Shown: positions 33,591-42,773 of the stretch, piece after piece
Position numbering within the stretch: the first letter of the stretch is position 1
Layout: each line of letters starts with the position of its first letter
Origin: JBBQLG01 sp964251665
GTDB lineage: Bacteria; Bacteroidota; Bacteroidia; Cytophagales; Spirosomataceae
Reading direction: 5' to 3'
DNA: 64,000 nt
Assembly: GCA_964251665.1 (NCBI GenBank)
Contig: CAXUKO010000005.1
Span: forward strand, 62,001 to 126,000
Made by a program: the position numbers and the translations under genes
Notes under the pieces: model-generated
Databases searched by the model: none
Told to the model about the DNA's origin: nothing
What the model saw: the letters and a program-made list of their open reading frames with translations, nothing else

Positions 33591-34055
33591 ATGACACAGT
33601 CAGCTATTCTCGAACCAGAACTGGCCCCATATTTTACGACGAAAGCCCCGTTTCAATTTCCGGTGGAATTTCGTGAAGGATTCGTCAAGTACTGGCCTAT
33701 TGTTTCGCTCGTGCTGCTCATTCTGGCTCTGCCTGCCATTCTGGCTTTACTCGGTGTAGGTGCCTGGTTTACTTCTGTTGCCGGTTATGGATACGGGGCT
33801 TTATATACTATTGGCATTGTGTTCAGCATTGCCACGACTGTATTGCGGGCATTGGCGTTGCCAGGGTTATTCAACCGCAAGCGGCAGGGCTGGGTATTTA
33901 GTTATTATGCACAACTGCTCAGCATTGTCGGTGGTATCTTTTCGTTTAGTGTGATCGGCATCCTGTTAGGGCTGCTGTTTTTGCTGCTTCTATTTCAGGT
34001 TCGGGATTATTACTCAGATGGCATACTGCCTCCTACTCCGCCTAAACAATTTTAA
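33591..34055 (+). CDS. Small polytopic membrane protein of unknown function
   Basis: A 154-residue protein with an about 30-residue hydrophilic N-terminus and three or four hydrophobic helices, ending in a Pro-rich tail. I recognise the overall look of an uncharacterised Bacteroidota membrane protein but no named family. It lies about 100 bases after the symporter gene and has its own terminator. Confidence 0.7.
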   Translation: MTQSAILEPELAPYFTTKAPFQFPVEFREGFVKYWPIVSLVLLILALPAILALLGVGAWFTSVAGYGYGALYTIGIVFSIATTVLRALALPGLFNRKRQGWVFSYYAQLLSIVGGIFSFSVIGILLGLLFLLLLFQVRDYYSDGILPPTPPKQF

Positions 34056-34096
34056 CCGTCACTGGCGACAACACGCTATTCCAGTAGTGCCTTTCT

Positions 34097-34123
34097 AAAC
34101 GGGTGACCCAGAGTCACCCGTTT
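34097..34123 (+). terminator. Intrinsic terminator
   Basis: A perfect 11-bp stem (34097-34107 with 34113-34123), core CGGGTGAC, 5-base loop, followed by a T-rich run. It ends the small membrane protein transcript. Confidence 0.85.
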
Positions 34124-34211
34124 TCTTTTTCAGGTGTTGCCGTTTTTTGGCCGTTTATGTATCATTGGCAATGCTTCATCACAATACGGCACTACCCGCT
34201 TCGGTAAACTG

Positions 34212-34219
34212 TACTTTTG
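34212..34219 (+). promoter_or_regulatory. -7 promoter box of the NatAB-type operon
   Basis: TACTTTTG matches TAnnTTTG exactly and lies 24 bases before the ATG at 34244. No matching -33 element is seen at 19-21 bases upstream. Confidence 0.4.
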
Positions 34220-34243
34220 ATCATCACAACCTAAACACGATTC

Positions 34244-35155
34244 ATGAACATCCTCGAAACACATCACATCGTGAAACAGTATGCCCAGCACCGGGCCCTG
34301 GACGATGTGAGTCTGTCGGTACCCAAAGGATCTATTTTTGGGTTACTCGGCCCGAATGGTGCCGGTAAAACCTCACTCATCCGCATTATTAACCAGATCA
34401 CAGCTCCCGATTCGGGCCACGTACTGCTGGGGGGCGAAGAACTGAACCCAAGTCACATTAAGCGCATTGGCTACCTGCCCGAAGAGCGCGGCTTGTACAA
34501 GAAAATGAAGGTGGGTGAGCAACTGCTGTACTTGGCGCAACTCAAAGGGCTGAACGAGAAGCAGGCGATGGAGAAACTGAAAACGTGGTTCATCAAGTTC
34601 GACATCAAGACCTGGTGGGACAAGCAGGTGCAGGACCTCTCCAAGGGTATGCAGCAAAAAGTGCAGTTTGTGGCGACGGTGATGCATGAGCCGGATCTGA
34701 TCATTCTGGATGAGCCTTTTTCCGGCTTCGACCCGATCAATGCAAACCTGATCAAAGACGAAATTCTGGAACTTCGCGACCGGGGCAGCACCATCATTTT
34801 CTCGACCCACCGCATGGAATCGGTGGAGGAATTGTGCGATAACGTAGCCCTGATTCACCGTTCGCACAAGGTACTCGACGGTACGAAAAAAGAAATCAAA
34901 GAGCAGTTTAAAACGCATACCTACCGCGTAGAGTATCAGGGATCACTGGCAGAACTCCCGTCTGCCTTCGACGTTGTTTCGACCTACGAACTGGAAGACG
35001 GCTTCCGGCAAACAAACATCAAAATTCCGCCCGATGCGGCCGTGAACGAACTTGTCCGTGCCCTGATCGACCGGGTAGCGGTACGCTCCTTTGGTGAGAA
35101 TATCCCCAGTATGAACGACATTTTCATCCAGGCCGTCGGCGAAGTACCGGCCTAA
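34244..35155 (+). CDS. NatA-type ABC transporter ATP-binding protein
   Basis: A 303-residue ABC ATPase. Walker A is GPNGAGKTS, the signature is LSKGMQQKVQ, Walker B is LIILDEPFSGFDP, and the switch His is in STHRME. The C-terminal about 80 residues form the extra domain of the DUF4162 type seen in NatA/YhaQ-like exporters. The permease gene follows after 15 bases. The pair exports ions, drugs or peptides; the substrate is unknown. Confidence 0.92.
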   Translation: MNILETHHIVKQYAQHRALDDVSLSVPKGSIFGLLGPNGAGKTSLIRIINQITAPDSGHVLLGGEELNPSHIKRIGYLPEERGLYKKMKVGEQLLYLAQLKGLNEKQAMEKLKTWFIKFDIKTWWDKQVQDLSKGMQQKVQFVATVMHEPDLIILDEPFSGFDPINANLIKDEILELRDRGSTIIFSTHRMESVEELCDNVALIHRSHKVLDGTKKEIKEQFKTHTYRVEYQGSLAELPSAFDVVSTYELEDGFRQTNIKIPPDAAVNELVRALIDRVAVRSFGENIPSMNDIFIQAVGEVPA

Positions 35156-35170
35156 TCTCATACCTTCCTC

Positions 35171-36490
35171 ATGAACACTATTTTACTGATTATCAGACGG
35201 GAATACTTAGTACGGGTGCGCAAAAAGTCATTCCTGGTGATGACCATTCTGACGCCCATACTACTGTCGGCTCTGTTTATCCTGCCCGCCTATTTTGCGG
35301 CCCGCTCCGTCGACGAGAAAAAGGTGGAGGTAATTGACGAAAGCGGCCTCTTCGGTTCATCCTTCAAAAAGACCAAAGCCCTGACGTACCAGTTTGTGAA
35401 TATGCCCGTGGCTGAAGCCAAGAAAAACTTCGCCAAAAGCGGCTACGACGTGCTGGTTCACATTCCAAAAACCATTGAAGCCAATCCGAAGACCCTCAAA
35501 ATTTACGCTGAAAAAAACGTCAGCTTAGATGTGAAGGATGGTATTGAAAAGGCCGTTGAGCAGAAACTGGAAAACCTGAAACTCATGCGGGCGGGTATTA
35601 CGCAGGAGGTGCTGGACAATACTAAAGTTGATGTGAGTGCCGATACCTACAGCCTGAGCGATGCCGGCGAAAAAGACAGCAGTTCGGGAGCGGCTACGGC
35701 TGTGGGGTACCTGTGTGCTTTCGCCATCTACATTTCTATTTTCATCTACGGTGCTCAAGTGATGCGGGGGGTGCTGGAAGAAAAAACCAACCGAATTGTT
35801 GAGGTAATTATTTCGTCAGTGAAACCGTATCAGCTGATGGCGGGCAAAATTACGGGTGTCGCCTTAGTGGGTTTGACCCAGTTTCTGCTTTGGATTCTGC
35901 TAACAACCGGACTGAGTTCCGTCACGGCGAAGCTACTCCCGCAGGATAAAGCTCCTTCGGCCCAAGTGAGTCAACAGACAACCAAACCGGCCAATACCGT
36001 GCCTACGGTGACGCCGGCCAGCCGGACCAGTTTTGTATCGGCGGGCCTGTCGGCACTTGGTACGCTGAATGCGCCATTAATCATTGCCTGTTTTCTGTTC
36101 TACTTTCTGGGTGGCTACCTCATGTATAGTGCTCTGTTTGCGGCCATTGGCGCAGCTGTAGATAACGAAACTGATACGCAGCAATTTATGATGCCACTGA
36201 CCATCCCCATCATTTTTTCGATTGCAATGGCCCAGTTCGTAATGCGTGAACCCGATGGTACTCTGGCGTTCTGGATGTCGATGATTCCCTTCACTTCACC
36301 AATTATTATGATGGTACGGATTCCGTTTGGCGTACCGGTCTGGGAAATTGCCCTGTCGATGATCTTAGTCGTACTGGGCTTTATGGGCACCATCTGGCTG
36401 GCCGCTCGCATCTACCGCGTTGGTATTCTGATGTACGGCAAAAAGACGACGTACCGCGAACTGTCGAAGTGGATTTTTTATAAGGTATAA
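35171..36490 (+). CDS. NatB-type ABC-2 transporter permease
   Basis: A 439-residue inner-membrane permease partnered with the ATPase just upstream. An N-terminal helix (LTPILLSALFILPAYF) is followed by a large extracytoplasmic domain (about 45-175) and then about five helices. The EEKTNRIVEVIISSVKPYQLMAGKI segment is the hallmark of the ABC2_membrane_3 group. It probably functions only with the NatA-type protein. Confidence 0.9.
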   Translation: MNTILLIIRREYLVRVRKKSFLVMTILTPILLSALFILPAYFAARSVDEKKVEVIDESGLFGSSFKKTKALTYQFVNMPVAEAKKNFAKSGYDVLVHIPKTIEANPKTLKIYAEKNVSLDVKDGIEKAVEQKLENLKLMRAGITQEVLDNTKVDVSADTYSLSDAGEKDSSSGAATAVGYLCAFAIYISIFIYGAQVMRGVLEEKTNRIVEVIISSVKPYQLMAGKITGVALVGLTQFLLWILLTTGLSSVTAKLLPQDKAPSAQVSQQTTKPANTVPTVTPASRTSFVSAGLSALGTLNAPLIIACFLFYFLGGYLMYSALFAAIGAAVDNETDTQQFMMPLTIPIIFSIAMAQFVMREPDGTLAFWMSMIPFTSPIIMMVRIPFGVPVWEIALSMILVVLGFMGTIWLAARIYRVGILMYGKKTTYRELSKWIFYKV

Positions 36491-36491
36491 A

Positions 36492-36584
36492 CCTCACCCC
36501 AACCCCTCTCCCTTGAAAGGAGAGGGGCTGTAAAAGGGACAAGTCAAGTCCCTCCTCTTTCGAAGGAGAGGGGTTGGGGGAGGG
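36492..36584. repeat. Nested palindromic repeat of the CCTCACCCC...GGAGAGGGG type
   Basis: An outer arm at 36492-36511 pairs with 36565-36584 with few mismatches. Inside is a second hairpin around 36504-36527 made of the same CCCCTCTCC sequence. Intergenic repeats of this composition (ACCCCTCTCC and complement) occur widely in Bacteroidota and cyanobacteria. This one lies directly after the NatB-type permease. Confidence 0.7.
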
Positions 36585-36605
36585 TAGCTTAACAAACTTT
36601 AACAG

Positions 36606-36634
36606 CCCGTCCGGCCCCGGACGGGTTTTATTTT
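36606..36634 (+). terminator. Terminator of the ABC exporter operon
   Basis: A perfect 9-bp stem, CCCGTCCGG (36606-36614) with CCGGACGGG (36617-36625), and a 2-base loop, followed by a T-rich stretch. Confidence 0.65.
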
Positions 36635-36636
36635 GC

Positions 36637-36644
36637 TATTTTTG
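36637..36644 (+). promoter_or_regulatory. -7 promoter box of the DUF2723 gene
   Basis: TATTTTTG matches TAnnTTTG and lies 42 bases before the ATG at 36687. It directly follows the terminator of the previous operon. No clear -33 TTTG. Confidence 0.35.
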
Positions 36645-36686
36645 GCCTACACAAAAGTGGCAACTGTTCGTTAATTCCCTGTTTTT

Positions 36687-39600
36687 ATGCAATCAAGCGA
36701 AACCCGGCCGGGTCGGCCCGGCGCAACGGCAATCCCGGCTGACGCGTCCCGACCGAATGCGCCGAATCCGTTCAAACGCCTGAACACCCTGACTGGATGG
36801 GCTGTATTTGCCGTCGCGCTCGTTACCTATACAATGACCGTAGAGCGTACTGCCAGTTTCTGGGACTGTGGCGAATTCATTGCCTGCTCGTTCAAACTTC
36901 AGGTACCACACCCACCCGGCGCGCCATTCTTTCTGTTGCTGGGACGGCTTTTTTCCCTGTTTGCCCTTGGCGATCTGACCAAAGTGGCTTACTGGGTTAA
37001 CATGGTTTCGGTGCTGGCAAGCGCGTTCACCATTCTGTTTCTGTTCTGGACCATCACCATGCTGGCCCGGAAACTGGTAGACAAAGCCGAAGCTACTTAT
37101 AGCCGCGCCGACACAATCCTGGTGCTGGGTGCAGGTGCCGTTGGGGCGTTAGCGTACACCTTTTCGGATACGTTCTGGTTCTCGGCCGTAGAAGCCGAAG
37201 TATACGGGATGTCGTCGTTTTTTACGGCCATCGTTGTTTGGGCCGCGTTTGCCTGGGAGCGCATTGAGGACGAATCGGCCGCTAACCGCTGGCTGATTTT
37301 CATCGCTTTCCTGACCGGTATTTCCATTGGCGTTCACTTACTGAACTTAGTAACGCTGCCTGCGCTGGGCTTAATCTATTACTACAAAAAAACCAAGAAC
37401 GTTACCTTCTGGGGCGGGGTACTGGCGGCTTTTGGCGGTTTAGTGGTACTGGCAATCATCAATGCCGGTATTATTCCGGGTTTACCGACCATGGCCTTTG
37501 CCGTTGAACGATTCTTTGTTAACAATATCGGTCTGCCCTTCGGATCGGGTACGTTGTTCTTTGTGATCGTCTTTCTGGGGGCCATTGTGGCCGGTATTAT
37601 CTGGTCGGCCCGGCGCGGCCGAACGATTCTCAATACGGGTTTGCTGGCATTGGCTTTTGTGCTGATTGGGTATAGTACGTACGTTCAGGTGCTGGTTCGG
37701 GCGGGTTACAATCCGCCAATTAACGAAAACGACCCCAGCGACGCGCTCAACTTCCTGTCCTACCTGAAGCGGGAGCAGTACGGCAGCCGCTCACTGGCCT
37801 ATGGGCCGTCGTTTATGGCCCGACCCGTCGACCAGAAACAGGGTGCGCCGATGTACCGTAAGGAAGGTAACAAATACATCGTCTATGATCATCGGCCTGA
37901 GTACATTTATGAGCCGGGCGACGAAATGCTGTTTCCTCGTCTGGGGAGCACGCAGGCCGGTCACGCGCAGCTTTATCGCCAGATGCTGAACCTGCCCGAA
38001 GGAAAAAAACCCACCATGGGCGATAACCTGAAGTTCCTGTTCAGCCATCAGTTAGGGCATATGTACTGGCGGTATCTGATGTGGAATTTTGCCGGCCGGG
38101 ACAGTGATGAGGAAGGAGCCGGTTACCTGCTGCCCTGGTCGTCGGATGCCGGTGCACCCGACTTGCTGAAAGCCAACAAAGCCCACGACAACTTTTATAT
38201 GCTGCCGTTTTTATTGGGGCTGTTCGGGATTGTGTTTCAGTATTCCCGGCGTCGGCGCGACTTTCTGGTGGTAGGCATGCTGTTCTTCTTCACCGGGATT
38301 GCCCTGCAGATTTTCATTAACTCACCCCCGCAGGAACCCCGCGAACGGGATTACATCTACGTCGGATCGTTCTATTTCTTTGCGGTCTGGCTGGGACTGG
38401 GCGTTATGGCGATTGCCGAGGGCGTTCGGGCGTATCTGAAAAATGATTTTACCCGCAATGCTACCGTAGCCGGTGTCTGTTTGCTGGTACCGGTAATGAT
38501 GGCCGCTAAAAGTTGGGATAATCATGACCGAAATCACCGGTATCATTCCGTCGATTTCGCGAAAAACCTGCTGAATTCCTGCGCACCGAATGCCATTCTG
38601 TTCACCGGGGGCGATAACGATACCTTCCCGCTCTGGTACGTTCAGGAGGTGGAAGGCTTCCGCACCGATGTGCGCGTTTGTAACCTGAGTCTGCTCGGCA
38701 CGAGTTGGTACATTCAGCAGATGAAGCGCAAAACCTACCAGTCCGATGCGCTGCCCATTTCGCTGGATTACGCCAACTTCTCGGAAGGTAAAAATGACAT
38801 TGTGCCGTTCTATGAAGTTCCGGCCGTTAAGAACGGTATCGACCTGAAGCAGTACATCAGTCTGGTGAAACAGAACAGTCAGGCGGTGCAGGTGCCGCTC
38901 ACTACGGGTGAGATGACCAGCGTTCTGCCCTCGTCGGTGCTGTTCCTGCCTATCGACAAAGCGGCCGTGCAGAAAGCTGGCTTTGTCCCTGCTGACATGC
39001 AGCAGTACGTGCCGGATACGCTGACATGGACTATCGGTAAAAAGGACCTTTACAAGCCGGACCTGATTATGCTCGATATTATTGCCACCAATAACTGGCA
39101 GCGGCCCATCTATTTCTCCGCCACGCTCGGGGGCGATAATTACCTGAACCTGAAGGAGCACATGCAATTAGAGGGGTATGCTTTCCGGCTTTTACCAGCG
39201 GGCATTGCCGAAGCGAAAGACGGTTTTGTGAACGCAAACATTATGTACGACAACATGATGCACAAAACCTTCTGGCGCGATGTCAATAACCCGAACACCT
39301 ATTACCCACACGAAGGGTTTGAAACAGCTTTCCTGGGTGGCCGGATCGCGTTCTTCAAACTGATTGACGAATTGATTCAGGAAGGAAACCAGGCAAAGGC
39401 TAAAGAAGTACTGGACCACTCGTTGAAGGTGATGCCGGATAGCAGCGTGCCTTTCGACCAGATTTCAGCTAACTACGTGCGGTTCCTGTTCACGCTGGGC
39501 GACCCCAAACGGGCGCTGGAAATTGCGGATACAATTGCCAAACGGGCCGACCAGAACCTGACTTACTATAAGGAAACCGGTCGACGGTTCGGCGATACCA

Positions 39601-39716
39601 ACGGCGACCTGTATAGTTTGCAAACGATAGTCGAAGCCTGTAAAGCGGCTAAACAAACGGCAGCCGCCACCAAGTACGATGCTATCTTCCAGAAGCATCT
39701 GAACGCGCTGGGGTAG
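36687..39716 (+). CDS. DUF2723 membrane glycosyltransferase-like protein (GT117 type)
   Basis: A 1009-residue protein with about 12 N-terminal helices (residues about 35-615) and a soluble C-terminal part (about 620-1009) ending in helical, TPR-like repeats. The acidic FWDCGEFIA motif (Asp60, Glu63) just after the first helix and the following HPPGAPFFLLLGR are diagnostic of DUF2723. The family is classed with GT-C enzymes; a role in protein glycosylation in Bacteroidota is the prevailing idea. A strong hairpin follows. Confidence 0.9.
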   Translation: MQSSETRPGRPGATAIPADASRPNAPNPFKRLNTLTGWAVFAVALVTYTMTVERTASFWDCGEFIACSFKLQVPHPPGAPFFLLLGRLFSLFALGDLTKVAYWVNMVSVLASAFTILFLFWTITMLARKLVDKAEATYSRADTILVLGAGAVGALAYTFSDTFWFSAVEAEVYGMSSFFTAIVVWAAFAWERIEDESAANRWLIFIAFLTGISIGVHLLNLVTLPALGLIYYYKKTKNVTFWGGVLAAFGGLVVLAIINAGIIPGLPTMAFAVERFFVNNIGLPFGSGTLFFVIVFLGAIVAGIIWSARRGRTILNTGLLALAFVLIGYSTYVQVLVRAGYNPPINENDPSDALNFLSYLKREQYGSRSLAYGPSFMARPVDQKQGAPMYRKEGNKYIVYDHRPEYIYEPGDEMLFPRLGSTQAGHAQLYRQMLNLPEGKKPTMGDNLKFLFSHQLGHMYWRYLMWNFAGRDSDEEGAGYLLPWSSDAGAPDLLKANKAHDNFYMLPFLLGLFGIVFQYSRRRRDFLVVGMLFFFTGIALQIFINSPPQEPRERDYIYVGSFYFFAVWLGLGVMAIAEGVRAYLKNDFTRNATVAGVCLLVPVMMAAKSWDNHDRNHRYHSVDFAKNLLNSCAPNAILFTGGDNDTFPLWYVQEVEGFRTDVRVCNLSLLGTSWYIQQMKRKTYQSDALPISLDYANFSEGKNDIVPFYEVPAVKNGIDLKQYISLVKQNSQAVQVPLTTGEMTSVLPSSVLFLPIDKAAVQKAGFVPADMQQYVPDTLTWTIGKKDLYKPDLIMLDIIATNNWQRPIYFSATLGGDNYLNLKEHMQLEGYAFRLLPAGIAEAKDGFVNANIMYDNMMHKTFWRDVNNPNTYYPHEGFETAFLGGRIAFFKLIDELIQEGNQAKAKEVLDHSLKVMPDSSVPFDQISANYVRFLFTLGDPKRALEIADTIAKRADQNLTYYKETGRRFGDTNGDLYSLQTIVEACKAAKQTAAATKYDAIFQKHLNALG

Positions 39717-39729
39717 GATTTCGGAGTTT

Positions 39730-39778
39730 ATAAAAGCACAAAAGCCCGGTCGTAATGACCGGGCTTTTGTGCTTTTAT
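39730..39778. terminator. Perfect 22-bp bidirectional terminator
   Basis: Arms 39730-39751 and 39757-39778 are perfect complements with a 5-base loop (core AAAAGCCCGGTC). It lies between the convergent DUF2723 and dnaJ genes. Confidence 0.85.
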
Positions 39779-39795
39779 AGCGGGGGTAGCTGTAC

Positions 39796-40965
39796 TTATC
39801 CGTGGAAGAAATCTTTCATTTTCTCGAAGAAGCCCTTGTCATTCTTGTTGGGCTTCGGATGGAAGTTGGGCGAATTACGAAGTTTCTCCAAAATGCTCCG
39901 CTCATCGGCCGACAACACTTTCGGCGTCCAGACGTTGACATGAATCAACTGGTCACCCCGGCCATAGCCATTCAATTCCTTAATTCCTTTTCCTTTCAGG
40001 CGCAGAATTTTACCACTCTGCGTACCCGGTTCAAGGGTAATCCGTGCCCGGCCGTCAATGGTCGGCACTTCAGAACTGGTGCCTAAAGCCGCATCAACAA
40101 AGTTGATGTATAGATCGTACACCACGTTGCTGCCATCGCGCTTCAGGTCCTCGTCTTCCTCCTCTTCAACCACAATCAGCAGGTCTCCGGCTACACCACC
40201 ACGGGGTGGTACGTTCCCCTTACCCTGTACCGAAAGCTGCATTCCTTCGGCAACGCCAGCCGGAATTTTAAGCGGAATAACGTCTTCCTGCAACACACGG
40301 CCCTCGCCAAAACAAACGTCGCAACGGTCGGTAATGATTTTTCCATCGCCATTACAGGTCGAACAGGTGTTGGTAGACACCATCTGCCCGAGCATGGTAT
40401 TCACCACTTTACGCGTCTGGCCGGTGCCGTTACAGGTGGTACAGGTTTGGACGGCGGTGCCATTTTTAGAGCCGTTGCCCCCGCAGGTATCGCAGGTAAC
40501 ATGCCGTTTTACCTTAATTTTCTTATCGGCTCCATTGGCAATCTCCTGCAAATCGAGCTTCAGTTTGATACGCAGATCCGAGCCGCGCCGAACGCGCTGC
40601 CGCTGCCCACCCCCGCCGGACCCCCGGTTGAAGAATGAACCAAACGGCGTATCGTCGCCAAAAATATCGCCAAACTGACTGAAAATATCGTCCATCGACG
40701 GGCCACCCGGTCCGTAACCTCCGCCACTGGCCGCGCCACCCATACCCGCATGGCCATATTGGTCATACCGGGCTTTTTTCTGGGGATCACTCAGGGCGTC
40801 GTAGGCTTCGGCGGCCTCTTTGAACTTGTCTTCCGCCGTAGGATCGTCGGGATTTTTATCCGGGTGATACTTAATGGCCATCTTGCGATAAGCCTTCTTG
40901 ATATCATCCGCCGACGCCGATTTGTCGATGCCCAGTATTTCGTAATAATCTCGTTTCGTAGCCAT
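39796..40965 (-). CDS. dnaJ: Chaperone protein DnaJ
   Basis: Hsp40 co-chaperone that stimulates DnaK. Full type I architecture: a J domain at residues about 4-70 with the YHPDKNPDD loop, a Gly/Phe-rich linker (about 75-125), four CxxCxGxG zinc repeats (CDTCGGNG, CTTCNGTG, CSTCNGDG, CDVCFGEG) and the C-terminal substrate-binding domains. Length 389 residues is normal. The start codon overlaps the grpE stop codon by one base (TAATG), so the pair is coupled. Confidence 0.97.
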   Translation of the reverse strand: MATKRDYYEILGIDKSASADDIKKAYRKMAIKYHPDKNPDDPTAEDKFKEAAEAYDALSDPQKKARYDQYGHAGMGGAASGGGYGPGGPSMDDIFSQFGDIFGDDTPFGSFFNRGSGGGGQRQRVRRGSDLRIKLKLDLQEIANGADKKIKVKRHVTCDTCGGNGSKNGTAVQTCTTCNGTGQTRKVVNTMLGQMVSTNTCSTCNGDGKIITDRCDVCFGEGRVLQEDVIPLKIPAGVAEGMQLSVQGKGNVPPRGGVAGDLLIVVEEEEDEDLKRDGSNVVYDLYINFVDAALGTSSEVPTIDGRARITLEPGTQSGKILRLKGKGIKELNGYGRGDQLIHVNVWTPKVLSADERSILEKLRNSPNFHPKPNKNDKGFFEKMKDFFHG

Positions 40966-41582
40966 TAGCTGCCTATAATCACTTTCGCAAAGCGAATCAC
41001 TTTGTCATTCAGGTAGTACCCCTTTTCAATTTCGTCGATAACCTTACCCTTCATGTCATCGCTCGGGGCGGGAAATTGGGTAACCGATTCGTGCAGATCA
41101 GCGTCGAATACCTCGCCTTTGGCCACCATCGGCTTCAGGCCTTTCCCTTCGAGGGTTTTCACTAACTTGTTCTGAATCAGGTTGACCCCCTCTTTCAACG
41201 TTGCCACGTCGGTTGAAGTTTCCAGCGACTGCTTTGCCCGCTCAAAGTCGTCCACAACGGGCAGCAACGCCACCAGCAGGCTTTCGTTGGCACTGGCAAT
41301 AAGGTCGAGTTTTTCCTTGGCTGTCCGCCGACGGAAATTCTCAAAATCGGCATAGAGCCGGAGGTACTTATCTTTCAGTTCGGCAATTTCCCGGTCTTTA
41401 GCGTCGGCTTTATCGGCCGTTTCCGCTCCGTTTTCGGCTGTGCCCGTTTCGGTCCCGGCCGTGCCGCCGTTTACATTGACAGCTTCGTCTGTGGTCAGGG
41501 TGTCCGATGCAGACTCGGTTACATTGTCAGTTGGGGTATCTGCGGGCTGTGGTTCTTCGTTCAAAATGTCGTTATCGTTCAT
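40965..41582 (-). CDS. grpE: Nucleotide exchange factor GrpE
   Basis: Releases ADP from DnaK. An acidic, low-complexity N-terminus (about 1-65) is followed by a long helix (DREIAELKDKYLRLYADFENFRRRT) and the C-terminal beta domain with VAKGEVFDADLHESV and GYYLNDKVIRFAKVIIG. The frame is open to 41630, but the ATG at 41582 is the likely start. Directly coupled to dnaJ; no dnaK or hrcA here. Confidence 0.95.
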   Translation of the reverse strand: MNDNDILNEEPQPADTPTDNVTESASDTLTTDEAVNVNGGTAGTETGTAENGAETADKADAKDREIAELKDKYLRLYADFENFRRRTAKEKLDLIASANESLLVALLPVVDDFERAKQSLETSTDVATLKEGVNLIQNKLVKTLEGKGLKPMVAKGEVFDADLHESVTQFPAPSDDMKGKVIDEIEKGYYLNDKVIRFAKVIIGS

Positions 41583-41750
41583 AGCTGTTGGCCTCTTTCG
41601 CTTCCAAAACATACGCGCAAATATGGGCAATTAACAGGCCAAAACCAGCGCTGCTGACAAGTTGACACCCTTTTAGCGGCATTAAGCAGGGTTGATTTCA
41701 GGGATTTTTTCGCCGGTCGATTCGGTTCTATAGGTAAGAATACACTGACT

Positions 41751-42698
41751 GTGTCACAACGAATTAACCATACAGCATTGATTAAAGCCAAAGCCACCGA
41801 ACTGGGCTTCGACTTTTGTGGTGTGGCCAAAGCTGACTTTCTGGAAGACGAAGCCCCGCGACTGGAAACCTGGCTGAAAAATGGCATGAATGGCCAGATG
41901 AACTACATGGCTAATCATTTCGATAAACGGCTGGACCCCCGTTTGTTAGTCGATGATGCCAAATCGGTGGTAACCGTTCTGCTAAATTATTATCCCGAAA
42001 CGCGCCTGCCTGAAGGTGACGATGACTATAAAATCGCCAAGTACGCTTATGGCACCGACTATCATTTTGTTCTGAAAGATAAGCTGAAAGATCTGCTCCA
42101 GTTTATTCAGGATGAGATTGGTGAAGTAGGTGGCCGGGCGTTTGTCGATTCGGCTCCCGTAATGGACAAAGCCTGGGCTAAACGGGCGGGCACGGGCTGG
42201 GTCGGGAAGCACTCCAATCTGATTAACCGTGAAATCGGTTCGTACTTTTTCATTGGTGAACTGATTCTGGACCTCGACTTGGAGCCGGATGGCCCAATTG
42301 CTGATTACTGCGGCACCTGCACCCGCTGTATCGATGTTTGCCCCACCGACGCCATCAGCGAACCGTATGTTGTGGATGGCAGCAAATGCATCTCCTATTT
42401 TACCATTGAATTAAAGGAAGCCATTCCGGCCGAGGTGAGCGGCAAATTTCAGAACTGGGCTTTTGGCTGCGACATCTGTCAGGACGTCTGTCCGTGGAAC
42501 CGGTTTGCCAAACCCCATAAAACGCCTGAGTTCGACTTGAATCCGGCTCTTAGCGCGTTCACCAAAAGCGACTGGGAGGAAATTACCGAAGAGGTGTTTC
42601 GCGAAGTATTTCGACGTTCGGCGGTGAAGCGGACCAAGCTGGAAGGGCTGCGTCGAAATGTTCTTTTCTTAAGTAACCTACCGTTGGATAAGTCATAA
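41751..42698 (+). CDS. queG: Epoxyqueuosine reductase QueG
   Basis: Last enzyme of queuosine synthesis; reduces epoxyqueuosine in tRNA using cobalamin and two 4Fe-4S clusters. Cluster cysteines are visible in CGTCTRCIDVCP and CDICQDVCPWN; the first is joined by a later Cys in GSKCISYF. The RAGTGWVGKHSN segment is typical. Length 315 residues. The start is a GTG at 41751. It is divergent from grpE. Confidence 0.96.
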   Translation: MSQRINHTALIKAKATELGFDFCGVAKADFLEDEAPRLETWLKNGMNGQMNYMANHFDKRLDPRLLVDDAKSVVTVLLNYYPETRLPEGDDDYKIAKYAYGTDYHFVLKDKLKDLLQFIQDEIGEVGGRAFVDSAPVMDKAWAKRAGTGWVGKHSNLINREIGSYFFIGELILDLDLEPDGPIADYCGTCTRCIDVCPTDAISEPYVVDGSKCISYFTIELKEAIPAEVSGKFQNWAFGCDICQDVCPWNRFAKPHKTPEFDLNPALSAFTKSDWEEITEEVFREVFRRSAVKRTKLEGLRRNVLFLSNLPLDKS

Positions 42699-42773
42699 CA
42701 AATGATTGTTTGTTGATTGGATGCCTGTTGTTAGCTTGCAGAGTAACTTAAAGTAACGACTTCTCTTTTCTCC

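Noticed and set aside
34147..34368. 73-codon open frame before the NatA-type gene
   Set aside because: It runs over the promoter box and into the ABC ATPase gene in another frame.
38322..39167. 281-codon open frame antisense to the DUF2723 gene
   Set aside because: The sense frame encodes a continuous 1009-residue family member; the antisense product has a composition typical of a shadow frame.
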